A stretch of DNA of 13,418 nucleotides from SAR86 cluster bacterium (GCA_016779505.1 JADHNM010000029.1:1-13418), one strand, 5' to 3'. Numbered from the stretch's first letter, positions 1 through 7,592 are shown. Made by a program: numbers and translations. Notes: a model not told the origin generated them from the letters alone.

Positions 1-959
1 ACCCAGGAAATCGATTGCGAAGCTTTTAATCTAATGACTTTTTGTGACTGAGAAATTTTTTCTTTCTCTAGAAAGTTTATAGCCTCTATAGCTGCAGGTC
101 TATCATTGCAAACCAAAACCATGTTACATCCACTCTCTAGTGCTTTGCCTACTTTAACTTCAATGCCTCCAACATAATCTGCGCCCTTCATTGAGAGGTC
201 ATCGCTAAGGATTATTCCAGTAAATCCTATTTTATTTCTTAAAATATCTTGCAGCCAAAATTTTGAAAAGGTTGCTATCTCTTTATCAATATTTAAGAAA
301 GATATGTGCGCCGTCATTATGCCGCCAAGTTGAAGCTTTAAAGCATCAAATGGAAGCAAATCGTGACTCTCTAGTTCTGACAAAGATCTTGCATCTTGAG
401 AAAAAATAAGATGGCTATCAGCAAAAATACCGCCATGTCCCGGGAAATGCTTACCAGTGGCCTGCATTCCTGCTTGATTCATGCCTTTTATAAAAGCGCT
501 AGCTATAGCAATAACCTCCTCAGGATTATCCCCTATTGATCTATCGCCAATGATAGAACTTCTTGAATTATCAAGGTCTAAAACAGGTGCAAAACTTATA
601 TCTAAACCAGATGCAATCACCTCTGAGGCCATTAACCAACCTAAATCAGTTGCAAAGAGAAAATTTTTCTCATTATCTAAATTTAAAAATGCAGCTAATT
701 TTTGCATAGTTGGCAAAATCGTATAGCCTTCTTTTAAACGCTGAACCCTTCCCCCCTCTTGATCTACTGCAATAAGAAGCTTTGGATTTATATCTCTTAT
801 TTCTCTACATAACTCTTGAACTTGACCTCTTGAAGAGATATTTCTTGCAAATAAAATCACGCCCCCTACATGTGGATTAAGCAGTAATTTATTTTCTTCT
901 TGGGTAAGCGAGGTTCCATCCAGATCGAGCATTAGCCTCCCAAGAAAAGATTTGCTCAT
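1..959 (-). CDS. nagZ: Beta-N-acetylhexosaminidase NagZ (3' end cut by window edge)
   Basis: This is a cytoplasmic glycoside hydrolase family 3 enzyme that removes N-acetylglucosamine from anhydromuropeptides during peptidoglycan recycling. Translation of the minus strand from ATG at 959 gives about 319 residues with no stop; E. coli NagZ has about 341, so only a short C-terminal tail is missing. Visible family motifs are MLDLDG near residue 10, GGVILFARN near 32-40, VDQEGGRVQR near 65-74, the catalytic loop KHFPGHG at about 170-176 followed by DSH at 181-183, and SDDLSM at about 252-257, which carries the nucleophilic aspartate. The start is supported by the standard NagZ N-terminus and by the ATGA overlap (956-959) with the upstream LLM oxidoreductase gene, implying cotranscription and translational coupling. 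There is no clear Shine-Dalgarno; an A-rich stretch precedes the ATG. The gene looks intact within the window. Confidence 0.95.
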   Translation of the reverse strand, partial: MSKSFLGRLMLDLDGTSLTQEENKLLLNPHVGGVILFARNISSRGQVQELCREIRDINPKLLIAVDQEGGRVQRLKEGYTILPTMQKLAAFLNLDNEKNFLFATDLGWLMASEVIASGLDISFAPVLDLDNSRSSIIGDRSIGDNPEEVIAIASAFIKGMNQAGMQATGKHFPGHGGIFADSHLIFSQDARSLSELESHDLLPFDALKLQLGGIMTAHISFLNIDKEIATFSKFWLQDILRNKIGFTGIILSDDLSMKGADYVGGIEVKVGKALESGCNMVLVCNDRPAAIEAINFLEKEKISQSQKVIRLKASQSISW

Positions 960-1972
960 AATTTTTCTTTTAGTGAGGTAATTAATGCTTTTGTTACCTC
1001 AGGATCCCCTGAGAAAATTGAAGGAGCTATTCTTGAAGCAATGGAACCATATCGATCAAAAATGATGTTTGCAACTTCATCTGGCGTTCCAGTCACTGCG
1101 ATGCTTTCTAAGATTTCATCTGAAATGAGATTTGGAATATCTTGCCATAATCCTTTTTTGGTAAGACTATTAAGTTCTGGCTGAATGCTTTCCCAGCCAT
1201 GTTGCTCTAAAACTACCTTATAGGCAGGAGTAGAACCATAAAAACCAATTTGTGCCTTGCAAGCATCTCTTGCTTTAGCAATTTCTTCATCCTTTGTCCC
1301 GGTTGCAACCATTACACCTACTGAGAAATCAAATTCTTGAGTTTGGGATAATTCAAGACCTTTTTTTACTGATGGCAAGGTAATGTTATCTAAAAACTTA
1401 GTTGTATGAAAAGGATGCACAATAAACCCATCGCCAGATTCAGCTGCAGCTTGAGTCATCAATGGGCCCACGCCTGCAACATATATTTTTGGGAGACCAA
1501 ATGGGTTTTCTCCTGGATTAAAAAAAGGGGTCATTAATGTATGCTTATAAAATTCACCTCTGAAATCTAGATCTTTCCCTTCGTGCCAGCATCCCCATAT
1601 GGCCTTTATACCATTGACCATTTCTTTCATGCGTTTTGCAGGTGAAGACCATGGCATGGAGTATCTCTTCTCAATATGAGGTTTTATTTGAGAGCCTAAA
1701 CCGAGAGTGAATCTTCCTTTGGACATCAATTGCAGATCGTATCCTAGATTAGCCAAGGTCATAGGATTTCTAGAAAATGCTACAGCTATTGAAGTTGAAA
1801 GTTCTAATTTTTCTGTTGCTAAAGCAGCAGCCGCAAGAGGAAGGAATGGCTCATGCGGACCCTCAAACGTGTATGCTCCATCGTATCCAAGATCTTCAAG
1901 TGTTTTGCTAACTTTTGAAGCCTCGGCTGGATCTCGAGTAATCATTGAGCAGTCAATTTTAATTTTTTTCAT
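956..1972 (-). CDS. LLM-class (luciferase-like) flavin/F420-type oxidoreductase
   Basis: The 338-residue protein is a luciferase-like monooxygenase-fold TIM barrel. It resembles the mycobacterial-type 'F420-dependent oxidoreductase, MSMEG_2256' subgroup by its N-terminal YTFEGPHEPFLPLAAAA (about 34-50) and the signature GRFTLGLGSQIKPHIEKR (about 86-103). No signal peptide or membrane segment is visible, so it should be cytoplasmic. Members use FMN or F420; the window has no F420 biosynthesis gene, so the cofactor is open. The start at 1972 is preceded by AT-rich sequence without a recognisable ribosome binding site. The gene overlaps nagZ by 4 bases and is divergent from the nitronate monooxygenase gene, sharing a 109-base region (1973-2081) that contains a candidate operator. 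Its specific substrate is unknown. An inverted repeat pair lies in its last codons. Family assignment is firm; a link to peptidoglycan recycling is unlikely despite the shared transcript. Confidence 0.85.
   Translation of the reverse strand: MKKIKIDCSMITRDPAEASKVSKTLEDLGYDGAYTFEGPHEPFLPLAAAALATEKLELSTSIAVAFSRNPMTLANLGYDLQLMSKGRFTLGLGSQIKPHIEKRYSMPWSSPAKRMKEMVNGIKAIWGCWHEGKDLDFRGEFYKHTLMTPFFNPGENPFGLPKIYVAGVGPLMTQAAAESGDGFIVHPFHTTKFLDNITLPSVKKGLELSQTQEFDFSVGVMVATGTKDEEIAKARDACKAQIGFYGSTPAYKVVLEQHGWESIQPELNSLTKKGLWQDIPNLISDEILESIAVTGTPDEVANIIFDRYGSIASRIAPSIFSGDPEVTKALITSLKEKL
975..1013 (-). repeat. Two overlapping inverted repeats at the 3' end of the LLM gene
   Basis: Two perfect inverted repeats sit in the last codons of the LLM gene. 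CTCAGG at 998-1003 pairs with CCTGAG at 1008-1013 across a 4-base loop. GAGGTAA at 975-981 pairs with TTACCTC at 994-1000 across 12 bases. They share bases 998-1000, so the two RNA hairpins are mutually exclusive. They lie about 16 to 54 bases upstream of the nagZ start in the mRNA. They could influence processing or translation of nagZ, but may be a chance result of the coding sequence. The larger repeat resembles the operators at 2040 and 3961 only in its GGTAA/TTACC arms; its spacing is different. Confidence 0.3.
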
Positions 1973-2039
1973 ATTGCATTATTTTTTACTTAGCCATGAA
2001 TGATTATGATGGATGTATTCCATTTTGTGTATCCTGAGT

Positions 2040-2065
2040 GGTAATATAAAAATCAGTCTATTACC
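2040..2065. promoter_or_regulatory. Candidate operator GGTAATA-N12-TATTACC upstream of the nitronate monooxygenase gene
   Basis: Perfect 7-base arms (2040-2046 and 2059-2065) are separated by 12 bases. The site lies in the 109-base region between the divergent LLM and nitronate monooxygenase starts, ending 16 bases before the ATG at 2082 and lying 67 bases from the LLM start. Arms and spacing are identical to the core of the repeat at 3961-3986 in front of the carboxylase operon. A TATAAA hexamer (2045-2050) could be a -10 element covered by the site. A 26-base dyad is a usual size for TetR-family operators, and a TetR gene lies in the nearby operon. Binding is inferred. Confidence 0.6.
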
Positions 2066-2069
2066 TATT

Positions 2070-2072
2070 AGG
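2070..2072 (+). promoter_or_regulatory. Ribosome binding site that fixes the nitronate monooxygenase start
   Basis: AGG (in TAGGA) lies 9 bases before ATG 2082. An in-frame ATG at 2013 would add 23 residues not typical of the family, would place the candidate operator inside coding sequence, and has no Shine-Dalgarno. The start at 2082 is therefore preferred. Confidence 0.6.
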
Positions 2073-2081
2073 AAAAAAATA

Positions 2082-3221
2082 ATGAACTCAAAAATTTGTG
2101 AACTTCTTGATATTGAATTCCCCCTTGTTGCATTTACTCACTGTAGAGATGTGGTTGTAGCAGTATCAAAGGCAGGTGGGTGTGGTGTGCTAGGCGCTGT
2201 CGGGATGACTCCTGAACAGCTTGAAGAGGAGCTTAAGTGGATTGATGATAATATTGATGGACTTCCATACGGCGTAGATGTTTTGATCCCCAATAAAATG
2301 GCAGATCAAAATCAAAAATTTGATGCTGAAAAATTAACCTCTATGATCCCTCAGGAATATGCAGATTTTAGAGCAGATATTCTAGAGCAGCATGATATAG
2401 AAGCTAATGAACTGAGAACAATCAAACCAGCAGCAACCTACATGGCTGAAAATACTAAGGCAGATGGTGCTAAAGCTTTACTAGATGTTGCATTTAGTCA
2501 TCCAATAAAAATCATTGCAAATGCATTAGGCGTCCCACCTGATTGGATGGTGCAAATGGGAAAAGAAAATGATGTAAAAGTTGCTGCTCTTTTAGGCACA
2601 GCACAACACGCCATCAATCAAGTAAAAGCAGGCGTAGATATTTTAGTTGTTTCAGGCACAGAAGCTGGGGGTCATTGTGGGAGTGTTTCAACCATGGTCT
2701 TAATCCCAGAGGTTCATCAAGCAATCCAGCCCTATGGAGATGTTCCAATTCTAGCTGCTGGTGGAATTGCAACTGGAAGACAAATGGCAGCTGCGATGAG
2801 CATGGGAGCATCAGGTGCTTGGTGTGGGTCTGTATGGTTAACAACAGCTGAATCTGAAGTTCCGCCTGTGATAAAAGAAAAAATGGTTGCTGCAACATCC
2901 AGTCAAACAACTAGATCAAGAAGCAGGACTGGAAAACATTCAAGACAACTTGTATCAGAATGGACAAAAGCTTGGGAAGCAGATGGAGCACCAGAACCTC
3001 TTCCGCTGCCTCTTCAGCCAATGGTGGCTGAACCAGCTTTAGCAAAAGTAAATAAATTAGCTGAAAGTGGGCATGAAGGTGCAAAGAAGCTTTCAACTTA
3101 TTGGGTAGGTCAAGGTGTAGGGTTAATGAATCAGACAATCTCAGCAAGCGATGTTGTGCAAGAATTTAAAGTAGACTTTATTGAAGCCTATGAAAGATTG
3201 GCCAATTTTGTTGGCGATTAA
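2082..3221 (+). CDS. Nitronate monooxygenase / 2-nitropropane dioxygenase-family FMN protein
   Basis: The 379-residue protein (from ATG 2082) belongs to the FMN-dependent nitronate monooxygenase family, TIM-barrel enzymes that oxidise alkyl nitronates; many members are really uncharacterised flavin oxidoreductases. Visible features are an N-terminal FMN-site region with GGCGVLGAVG (32-41), the family signature GTEAGGH (192-198) whose His is the usual catalytic base, AAGGIATGRQ (225-234) for phosphate binding, GAWCGSVWL (245-253), and a C-terminal TRSRSRTGK...PEPLPLPLQP region typical of the longer subgroup. An insertion-like segment (about 75-140) separates the first strands from the conserved core. 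It is preceded by a candidate operator shared with the carboxylase operon, which suggests it serves the same catabolic response. Its stop codon (3219-3221) directly abuts the convergent GST stop. The native substrate is not deducible. Confidence 0.87.
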   Translation: MNSKICELLDIEFPLVAFTHCRDVVVAVSKAGGCGVLGAVGMTPEQLEEELKWIDDNIDGLPYGVDVLIPNKMADQNQKFDAEKLTSMIPQEYADFRADILEQHDIEANELRTIKPAATYMAENTKADGAKALLDVAFSHPIKIIANALGVPPDWMVQMGKENDVKVAALLGTAQHAINQVKAGVDILVVSGTEAGGHCGSVSTMVLIPEVHQAIQPYGDVPILAAGGIATGRQMAAAMSMGASGAWCGSVWLTTAESEVPPVIKEKMVAATSSQTTRSRSRTGKHSRQLVSEWTKAWEADGAPEPLPLPLQPMVAEPALAKVNKLAESGHEGAKKLSTYWVGQGVGLMNQTISASDVVQEFKVDFIEAYERLANFVGD

Positions 3222-3839
3222 TTATTCAGGTTCCGAATATCGAATAGATGTAGCTCTTTTAAATCCATCTCTATCAAAAAGCATATCAGTCCAACGTTTG
3301 ATATTTGGCTTAAATGCCTCCTCAATTTGAAGTGACTTAGCTAGATAGATTGCGTAACTCACACATATATCTGCAATGGTAAATCTATCTGAACATAGAT
3401 ATTCCCTAGACCCCAAAGATTGCTCCAGTAACTTCAATCTAGCAATAAACCATCTTCGATACCCATCTGCTGCCTTATCGGCAACACCGATCTCTTGAAG
3501 GGTATATCTAAGAACTACAGTCTGAGGAAAAGTTAAAGTTGCATCAGAGTGAGCAAGCCAATTTAAATAATGATGATAATCAGCCTCGTCACTGTTTACT
3601 CGCAAGTCTGTAGGGCCATATTTATCAACTAGATACTGGCACATAGCCACTGATTCTGTCATTTCTACCTCGCCATCAATAAGGTAAGGGATGGTTCCAA
3701 GAATATTTACATCCATGTATTCCTTGTGCAAAAACCTTGGTGGAAATGGCATCATTTCGGTCTCATAACTTAATCCCATTTCCTCTGCGGTCCAAATAGG
3801 TCTTACACCTCTAGAATCATTACAGCTATAAATTTTCAT
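3222..3839 (-). CDS. Glutathione S-transferase family protein
   Basis: The 205-residue cytosolic GST has an N-terminal thioredoxin-fold domain (about 1-75) with the cis-proline segment GTIPYLIDG (48-56) and the glutathione-binding ES pair in MTESVAMCQYL (60-70). The all-alpha C-terminal domain carries the conserved N-capping box in FTIADI (153-158). A possible catalytic Ser/Asn region is SCNDSRGVR (5-13). Such GSTs conjugate or isomerise electrophiles, and bacterial ones often sit in degradation gene clusters. The gene is divergent from the carboxylase operon across 170 bases and converges exactly on the nitronate monooxygenase gene. No Shine-Dalgarno is visible before ATG 3839; the leader is nearly pure A/T. 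The GST class and substrate are not clear; the family call is firm. Confidence 0.88.
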   Translation of the reverse strand: MKIYSCNDSRGVRPIWTAEEMGLSYETEMMPFPPRFLHKEYMDVNILGTIPYLIDGEVEMTESVAMCQYLVDKYGPTDLRVNSDEADYHHYLNWLAHSDATLTFPQTVVLRYTLQEIGVADKAADGYRRWFIARLKLLEQSLGSREYLCSDRFTIADICVSYAIYLAKSLQIEEAFKPNIKRWTDMLFDRDGFKRATSIRYSEPE

Positions 3840-3882
3840 AATAATTTTATAATTTGATAAATTAAGACAATATTCTACAAGA

Positions 3883-3904
3883 TCTTAAAAATAATTTTTT
3901 AAGA
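3883..3904. repeat. AT-rich inverted repeat in the GST/carboxylase intergenic region
   Basis: TCTTAAAAA (3883-3891) and TTTTTAAGA (3896-3904) form a perfect 9-base inverted repeat with a 4-base spacer. It is 44 bases upstream of the GST start and differs in sequence from the GGTAATA dyad. It could be a GST operator or promoter element, or a chance product of A/T-rich DNA. Confidence 0.3.
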
Positions 3905-3957
3905 CATTAATTTAATTTCCGCTTCAAAATAAACTTTCAATATTTTTATACGATTTA

Positions 3958-3989
3958 AATGGTAATATTATTATAAAAATATTACCATT
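3958..3989. promoter_or_regulatory. Strong palindromic operator upstream of the acyl-CoA carboxylase operon
   Basis: A perfect 12-base inverted repeat, AATGGTAATATT (3958-3969) and AATATTACCATT (3978-3989), has an 8-base centre. Its core GGTAATA-N12-TATTACC (3961-3986) matches the site at 2040-2065 in arms and spacing. It ends 20 bases before the carboxylase beta start. TATAAA (3972-3977) in its centre could serve as a -10 element, so binding would block transcription initiation; no convincing -35 box is seen. A terminator is less likely: there is no G/C-rich stem or following T run, and no gene reads into it closely. The natural ligand is the TetR-family regulator encoded third in this operon (inference). 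Confidence 0.7.
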
Positions 3990-4009
3990 AGTTTAAACAA
4001 AGTTAGTCT

Positions 4010-5671
4010 ATGGATACCAAACAAAAAAATATTGCCCAAGTAATTGCAAGTAATGTAGATCAAAACTCTAAAGAATATCAAAAAAATAAAAATGATATGC
4101 TTCAAAAACTTGATCAAATTGAAGATTTGCTTGATTTTGTTGAGTTAGGTGGTGGAATGCATCATCATGAAAGATTGGCCGCTAGAGGCAAAATGTCAAT
4201 CAGAGCAAGAATTGCAAACTTTATTGATCCTGATTCCCCTTTTCTAGAAATTAGCTCGCTAGCTGCATATGGCTCGGATTACCCAGTTGGAGGGGGTGCT
4301 GTTGCAGGCGTGGGAATCATTGCTGGGACTGAATGTGTGATTTTTGGCAATGACCCAACCGTGTTAGCTGGAGCAATGCATGCATATTCTGGCAAAAAAT
4401 GGACGCGCGCGATGGAGATCGCTAGAGTCAATAAAATACCTTACATTCAATTCGTGGAATCTGCTGGCGGGGATCTAAGAATGGGAGGTGGAAAGGGAAA
4501 AAACTCTTCTAGGGGGACTATTTTAGGTGCAGGTCATTTCGCAGAAACAGGAAGAACTTTTTATGATATTACAGAATTATCTAAACTAGGAATACCTACA
4601 ATATCCATAGTATTCGGTTCATCCACAGCTGGGGGGGCATATCAGCCAGGAATGTCTGACTACAATATATTTATAAAAAAACAATCGAAAGTATTTCTTG
4701 GTGGACCCCCGCTAGTGAAAATGGCAACTGGTGAAGAGTCTGACGATGAATCATTGGGTGGAGGTCAAATGCATGCGGAGGTTTCTGGTTTGGCAGATTA
4801 TTTGGCTGAAGATGAAATGGACGCTTTGAGAATTGGCAGAGAAGTGGTTTCTCATCTAAATTGGAGGAAAGAAGGCTCAGGACCTAAACTAATGCCTGAT
4901 GACCCTGTTCTTGACCAAGAGGACTTGCTCGGTTTGGTTGACTCAGACCTGAAAAAACCATTCGATGTCAGAGAAGTAATTGGAAGAATTACAGATGGCT
5001 CTAGGTTTGAAGAATTCAAACCATTGTTTGGTCAAACCATGGTATGCGGCTTTGCATCAATTCATGGTTATACAGTTGGAATAATAGGCAACAATGGTCC
5101 TATATTTCCTGATAGTGCGTCAAAAGGCGCTCATTTTGTTCAACTCTGCAATCAAATTGATATTCCAATTATCTTTTTACAAAATATTACTGGATTTGTA
5201 GTTGGAAAAGATTATGAGCGAGATGGTCAAATTAAAAAAGGAGCTCAATTTTTAAATTCAGTCTCAAACTCAACGGTCCCTCATCTAACAATTATTTTAG
5301 GGGCAAGTTATGGTGCTGGAACATATGCTATGTCAGGCAGAGCATTTGATAATAGATTTACATTTATATGGCCAACAGCAAAAATTGCTGTGATGGGTCC
5401 AAAGCAGATAGCAGGTGTTATGTCGATTGTAAGAAGAGCAAGAGCTGCTAGAAAAGGAGAAAAATTTGATGAGAAAGAAGATGCTCAGATGGTTGCTTAT
5501 GCAGAAAAAGTTCAAGAAGCTGGATCGCTTGCTCTAAGAGCAACTGGAGCAATAAGTGATGATGGATTAATTGATCCCAGAGATACTAGAACAATTTTAG
5601 GCATCTGCTTATCTGTAGTTAATGGCAAGAAGGTAGAAGGAGCTCAAGGATATGGAGTTTACAGATTATGA
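4010..5671 (+). CDS. Acyl-CoA carboxylase, carboxyltransferase (beta) subunit
   Basis: The 553-residue carboxyltransferase transfers CO2 from carboxybiotin to an acyl-CoA. The N-half has GGG-x-HHHERLAARGKM (47-62), LDP-type start of the crotonase-like fold, SSTAGGAYQPGMSD (204-217) and GGPPLVKMATGEE (231-243). The C-half has QNITGFVVG (391-399) and GASYGAGTYAMSGRAF (431-446), the pattern of methylcrotonyl-/geranyl-CoA carboxylases rather than propionyl-CoA carboxylases. The segment 151-195, with RMGGGKGKNSS and GAGHFAETG, departs from classical MCC/GCC sequences, so the substrate is likely different or broader. It is the first gene of the operon, preceded by the palindromic operator and no clear Shine-Dalgarno. 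Its last codons overlap the alpha subunit start by 4 bases (ATGA), as expected for a stoichiometric complex. The MCC/GCC clade call is moderately sure; AtuC or LiuB identity is not claimed. Confidence 0.93.
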   Translation: MDTKQKNIAQVIASNVDQNSKEYQKNKNDMLQKLDQIEDLLDFVELGGGMHHHERLAARGKMSIRARIANFIDPDSPFLEISSLAAYGSDYPVGGGAVAGVGIIAGTECVIFGNDPTVLAGAMHAYSGKKWTRAMEIARVNKIPYIQFVESAGGDLRMGGGKGKNSSRGTILGAGHFAETGRTFYDITELSKLGIPTISIVFGSSTAGGAYQPGMSDYNIFIKKQSKVFLGGPPLVKMATGEESDDESLGGGQMHAEVSGLADYLAEDEMDALRIGREVVSHLNWRKEGSGPKLMPDDPVLDQEDLLGLVDSDLKKPFDVREVIGRITDGSRFEEFKPLFGQTMVCGFASIHGYTVGIIGNNGPIFPDSASKGAHFVQLCNQIDIPIIFLQNITGFVVGKDYERDGQIKKGAQFLNSVSNSTVPHLTIILGASYGAGTYAMSGRAFDNRFTFIWPTAKIAVMGPKQIAGVMSIVRRARAARKGEKFDEKEDAQMVAYAEKVQEAGSLALRATGAISDDGLIDPRDTRTILGICLSVVNGKKVEGAQGYGVYRL

Positions 5672-7587
5672 TATTCCACAAATTACTTATTGCTAACAGA
5701 GGCGAAATAGCCTGTCGAATAATTAGAACTGCGCATGAAATGGGAATTTCATGCGTTGCGGTTTATACAGAGGCTGATTCTGAATCTCCTTTTGTGAGAC
5801 TGGCTGATCAAGCCATTAAGTTAAGTGATAGCTACCTTAATGGCAAAGAGATTATTGAAGCTGCTCTGAATACTGGAGTACATGCAATTCATCCGGGATA
5901 TGGGTTCTTATCAGAAAATGCAAAATTCTCTAGAGATGTTGTTAAAGCTGGTCTAATTTGGGTCGGACCAAACTCTAGGGTTATTTCATCCATGGGTGAT
6001 AAATTAAAGGCGAAAGTGATTGCAGATAAAGCTGGAGTCCCTACTCTTCCTATGACAACAGATCCATCTAAAGCCAATTCAGTTGGCTATCCTCTTTTAA
6101 TCAAAGCAGCTGCTGGAGGTGGAGGTAAAGGCATGCGAATTGTAGACTCAAAGAAAGACCTAAAAAACTCCATGAAAGGAGCCCAAAGAGAAGCTAAGGC
6201 GGGTTTTGGAGACGATCGGATATTTATTGAAAGATATGTTGCATCTTCGAGGCATATTGAAATACAAATTTTAGGTGATTCGCATGGAAACATAGTGCAT
6301 TTAGGTGAAAGAGAGTGCTCTATACAGCGAAGACATCAAAAGATCATTGAAGAATCTCCATCATCAAGAGTAAATTCAAAAATGAGATCAGCAATGGGGG
6401 GTGCAGCAATTAAATTAGCAAAAAAACTCAAGTATGAATCAGCGGGTACAGTAGAGTTTTTAGTCGATGACAAAACAGGTGAATTTTGGTTTTTAGAAGT
6501 AAATACTCGATTGCAAGTTGAGCATCCAGTTACTGAGGAAGTTACAGGAAAAGATTTGGTATATGAGCAGTTGAGAATTGCAAGAGGTGAGGCTCTTGGC
6601 TATGACCAAGATGATATTGAATGGAGTGGATCTGCAATTGAAGCTAGGCTTTATGCAGAAGACCCTTCAAATGATTTCTTACCAGCTACTGGAAGGTTGA
6701 TAGCATTTGAGCCTGATGACAAGATTAATGCTAGATGGGATAGCGGTGTTCAGCAAGGTTCAGTGGTGGGAACTGATTTTGATCCAATGTTAGCCAAAGT
6801 AATAACAAAGGGAGAAAATAGAACTGATGCAGCTAATAAATTAGCATTAGCCTTACAATCTCTTCACATTGGAGGAGTAACAACTAATAGAGATTTCCTA
6901 GTTGAGTGCTTAAGGTCTGACCATTTTCATAAAGGTGATACAACTTCTGATTTCATTGCCAAGGCTAAGCCAAAAAGATCAATTGAACTGGAGCAAGAAA
7001 TTTTAGAGCAAGCAGCCATAGCAGCAACTCTTTGGATTCAAGGAGAGAATAGAAAAAATGCTCCCATTCTCAAAGAGATTCAATCAGGCTGGACAAACTC
7101 AAGATTGCCTAGACAAAAAATTGAGTTCAAATCTGCTCTCGGAGAAATAGCAATATCTTATAAAACAAATCGAGATGGTCATTTTGAAATAAATGAAGGC
7201 CAAATTGCAAAAGTCATTGAGTGGAAAGAGTCGGGATTAGATCTTGAGATTAATAACTCAAGATTGTTCTCTAAAGTTACCAGGCAAGATGAAGATTTGG
7301 TTGTTCATGGCCCCTGGGGAGACATTTTATTTACAAAATTGCCAAAGTTTCAAAATATTAGTCGAGAGCTAACAGATGGCGGACTAACAGCACCCATGCC
7401 AGGCAAAGTAATCGAACTTAAAGTCAAATTAGGCAGCAAGATTAAAAAGGGGGAAACTTTGGTGATATTAGAAGCTATGAAGATGGAACACTCTGTTATC
7501 GCAACTCAAGATGGAGTGATAGATGAACTGTTTATTAATCAAAACGAACAAGTAGAAAATGGTGCCCTTTTGATGATCATTAAATAG
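5668..7587 (+). CDS. Acyl-CoA carboxylase, biotin carboxylase plus biotin carrier (alpha) subunit
   Basis: The 639-residue protein charges biotin with CO2 using ATP and bicarbonate. The biotin carboxylase N-domain starts FHKLLIANRGEIACRIIRT; the ATP-grasp domain has the glycine-rich loop AGGGGKGM (149-156), HIEIQILGD (196-204), ERECSIQRRHQK (214-225) and the active-site EVNTRLQVEHPVTE (277-290); the carboxylase C-domain runs to about 450. A middle region (about 490-580) fits the BT subunit-interaction domain. The C-terminal carrier domain begins near TAPMPGKV and holds EAMKMEH with the biotinylated lysine at about 605. All catalytic motifs are intact. Length and order match MccA/AtuF-type alpha subunits. 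It overlaps the beta gene by 4 bases and is followed after 5 bases by the TetR gene. Biotin must be attached by a BirA encoded elsewhere. Confidence 0.95.
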   Translation: MIFHKLLIANRGEIACRIIRTAHEMGISCVAVYTEADSESPFVRLADQAIKLSDSYLNGKEIIEAALNTGVHAIHPGYGFLSENAKFSRDVVKAGLIWVGPNSRVISSMGDKLKAKVIADKAGVPTLPMTTDPSKANSVGYPLLIKAAAGGGGKGMRIVDSKKDLKNSMKGAQREAKAGFGDDRIFIERYVASSRHIEIQILGDSHGNIVHLGERECSIQRRHQKIIEESPSSRVNSKMRSAMGGAAIKLAKKLKYESAGTVEFLVDDKTGEFWFLEVNTRLQVEHPVTEEVTGKDLVYEQLRIARGEALGYDQDDIEWSGSAIEARLYAEDPSNDFLPATGRLIAFEPDDKINARWDSGVQQGSVVGTDFDPMLAKVITKGENRTDAANKLALALQSLHIGGVTTNRDFLVECLRSDHFHKGDTTSDFIAKAKPKRSIELEQEILEQAAIAATLWIQGENRKNAPILKEIQSGWTNSRLPRQKIEFKSALGEIAISYKTNRDGHFEINEGQIAKVIEWKESGLDLEINNSRLFSKVTRQDEDLVVHGPWGDILFTKLPKFQNISRELTDGGLTAPMPGKVIELKVKLGSKIKKGETLVILEAMKMEHSVIATQDGVIDELFINQNEQVENGALLMIIK

Positions 7588-7592
7588 AAATA

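Noticed and set aside
481..726. Plus-strand open frame of 81 codons
   Set aside because: It is antisense to nagZ, whose minus-strand frame carries unmistakable GH3 motifs.
975..1000. GAGGTAA-N12-TTACCTC as a third regulator site
   Set aside because: The GGTAA arms are 22 bases end to end here, against 26 in the two operators, and the site is inside coding sequence; treated as a hairpin or chance.
2013..2081. Upstream in-frame ATG for nitronate monooxygenase adding 23 residues
   Set aside because: It lacks a Shine-Dalgarno, would cover the operator dyad, and the extension is not family-like; ATG 2082 with AGG 9 bases upstream is better.
2614..3147. Minus-strand open frames opposite the nitronate monooxygenase gene
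   Set aside because: Leucine-rich, low-complexity translations without family features; shadows of the plus-strand gene.
3958..3989. Intrinsic terminator instead of operator
   Set aside because: The stem is mostly A/T with no following T run in either direction, and the nearest genes diverge from this region, so nothing needs to end here.
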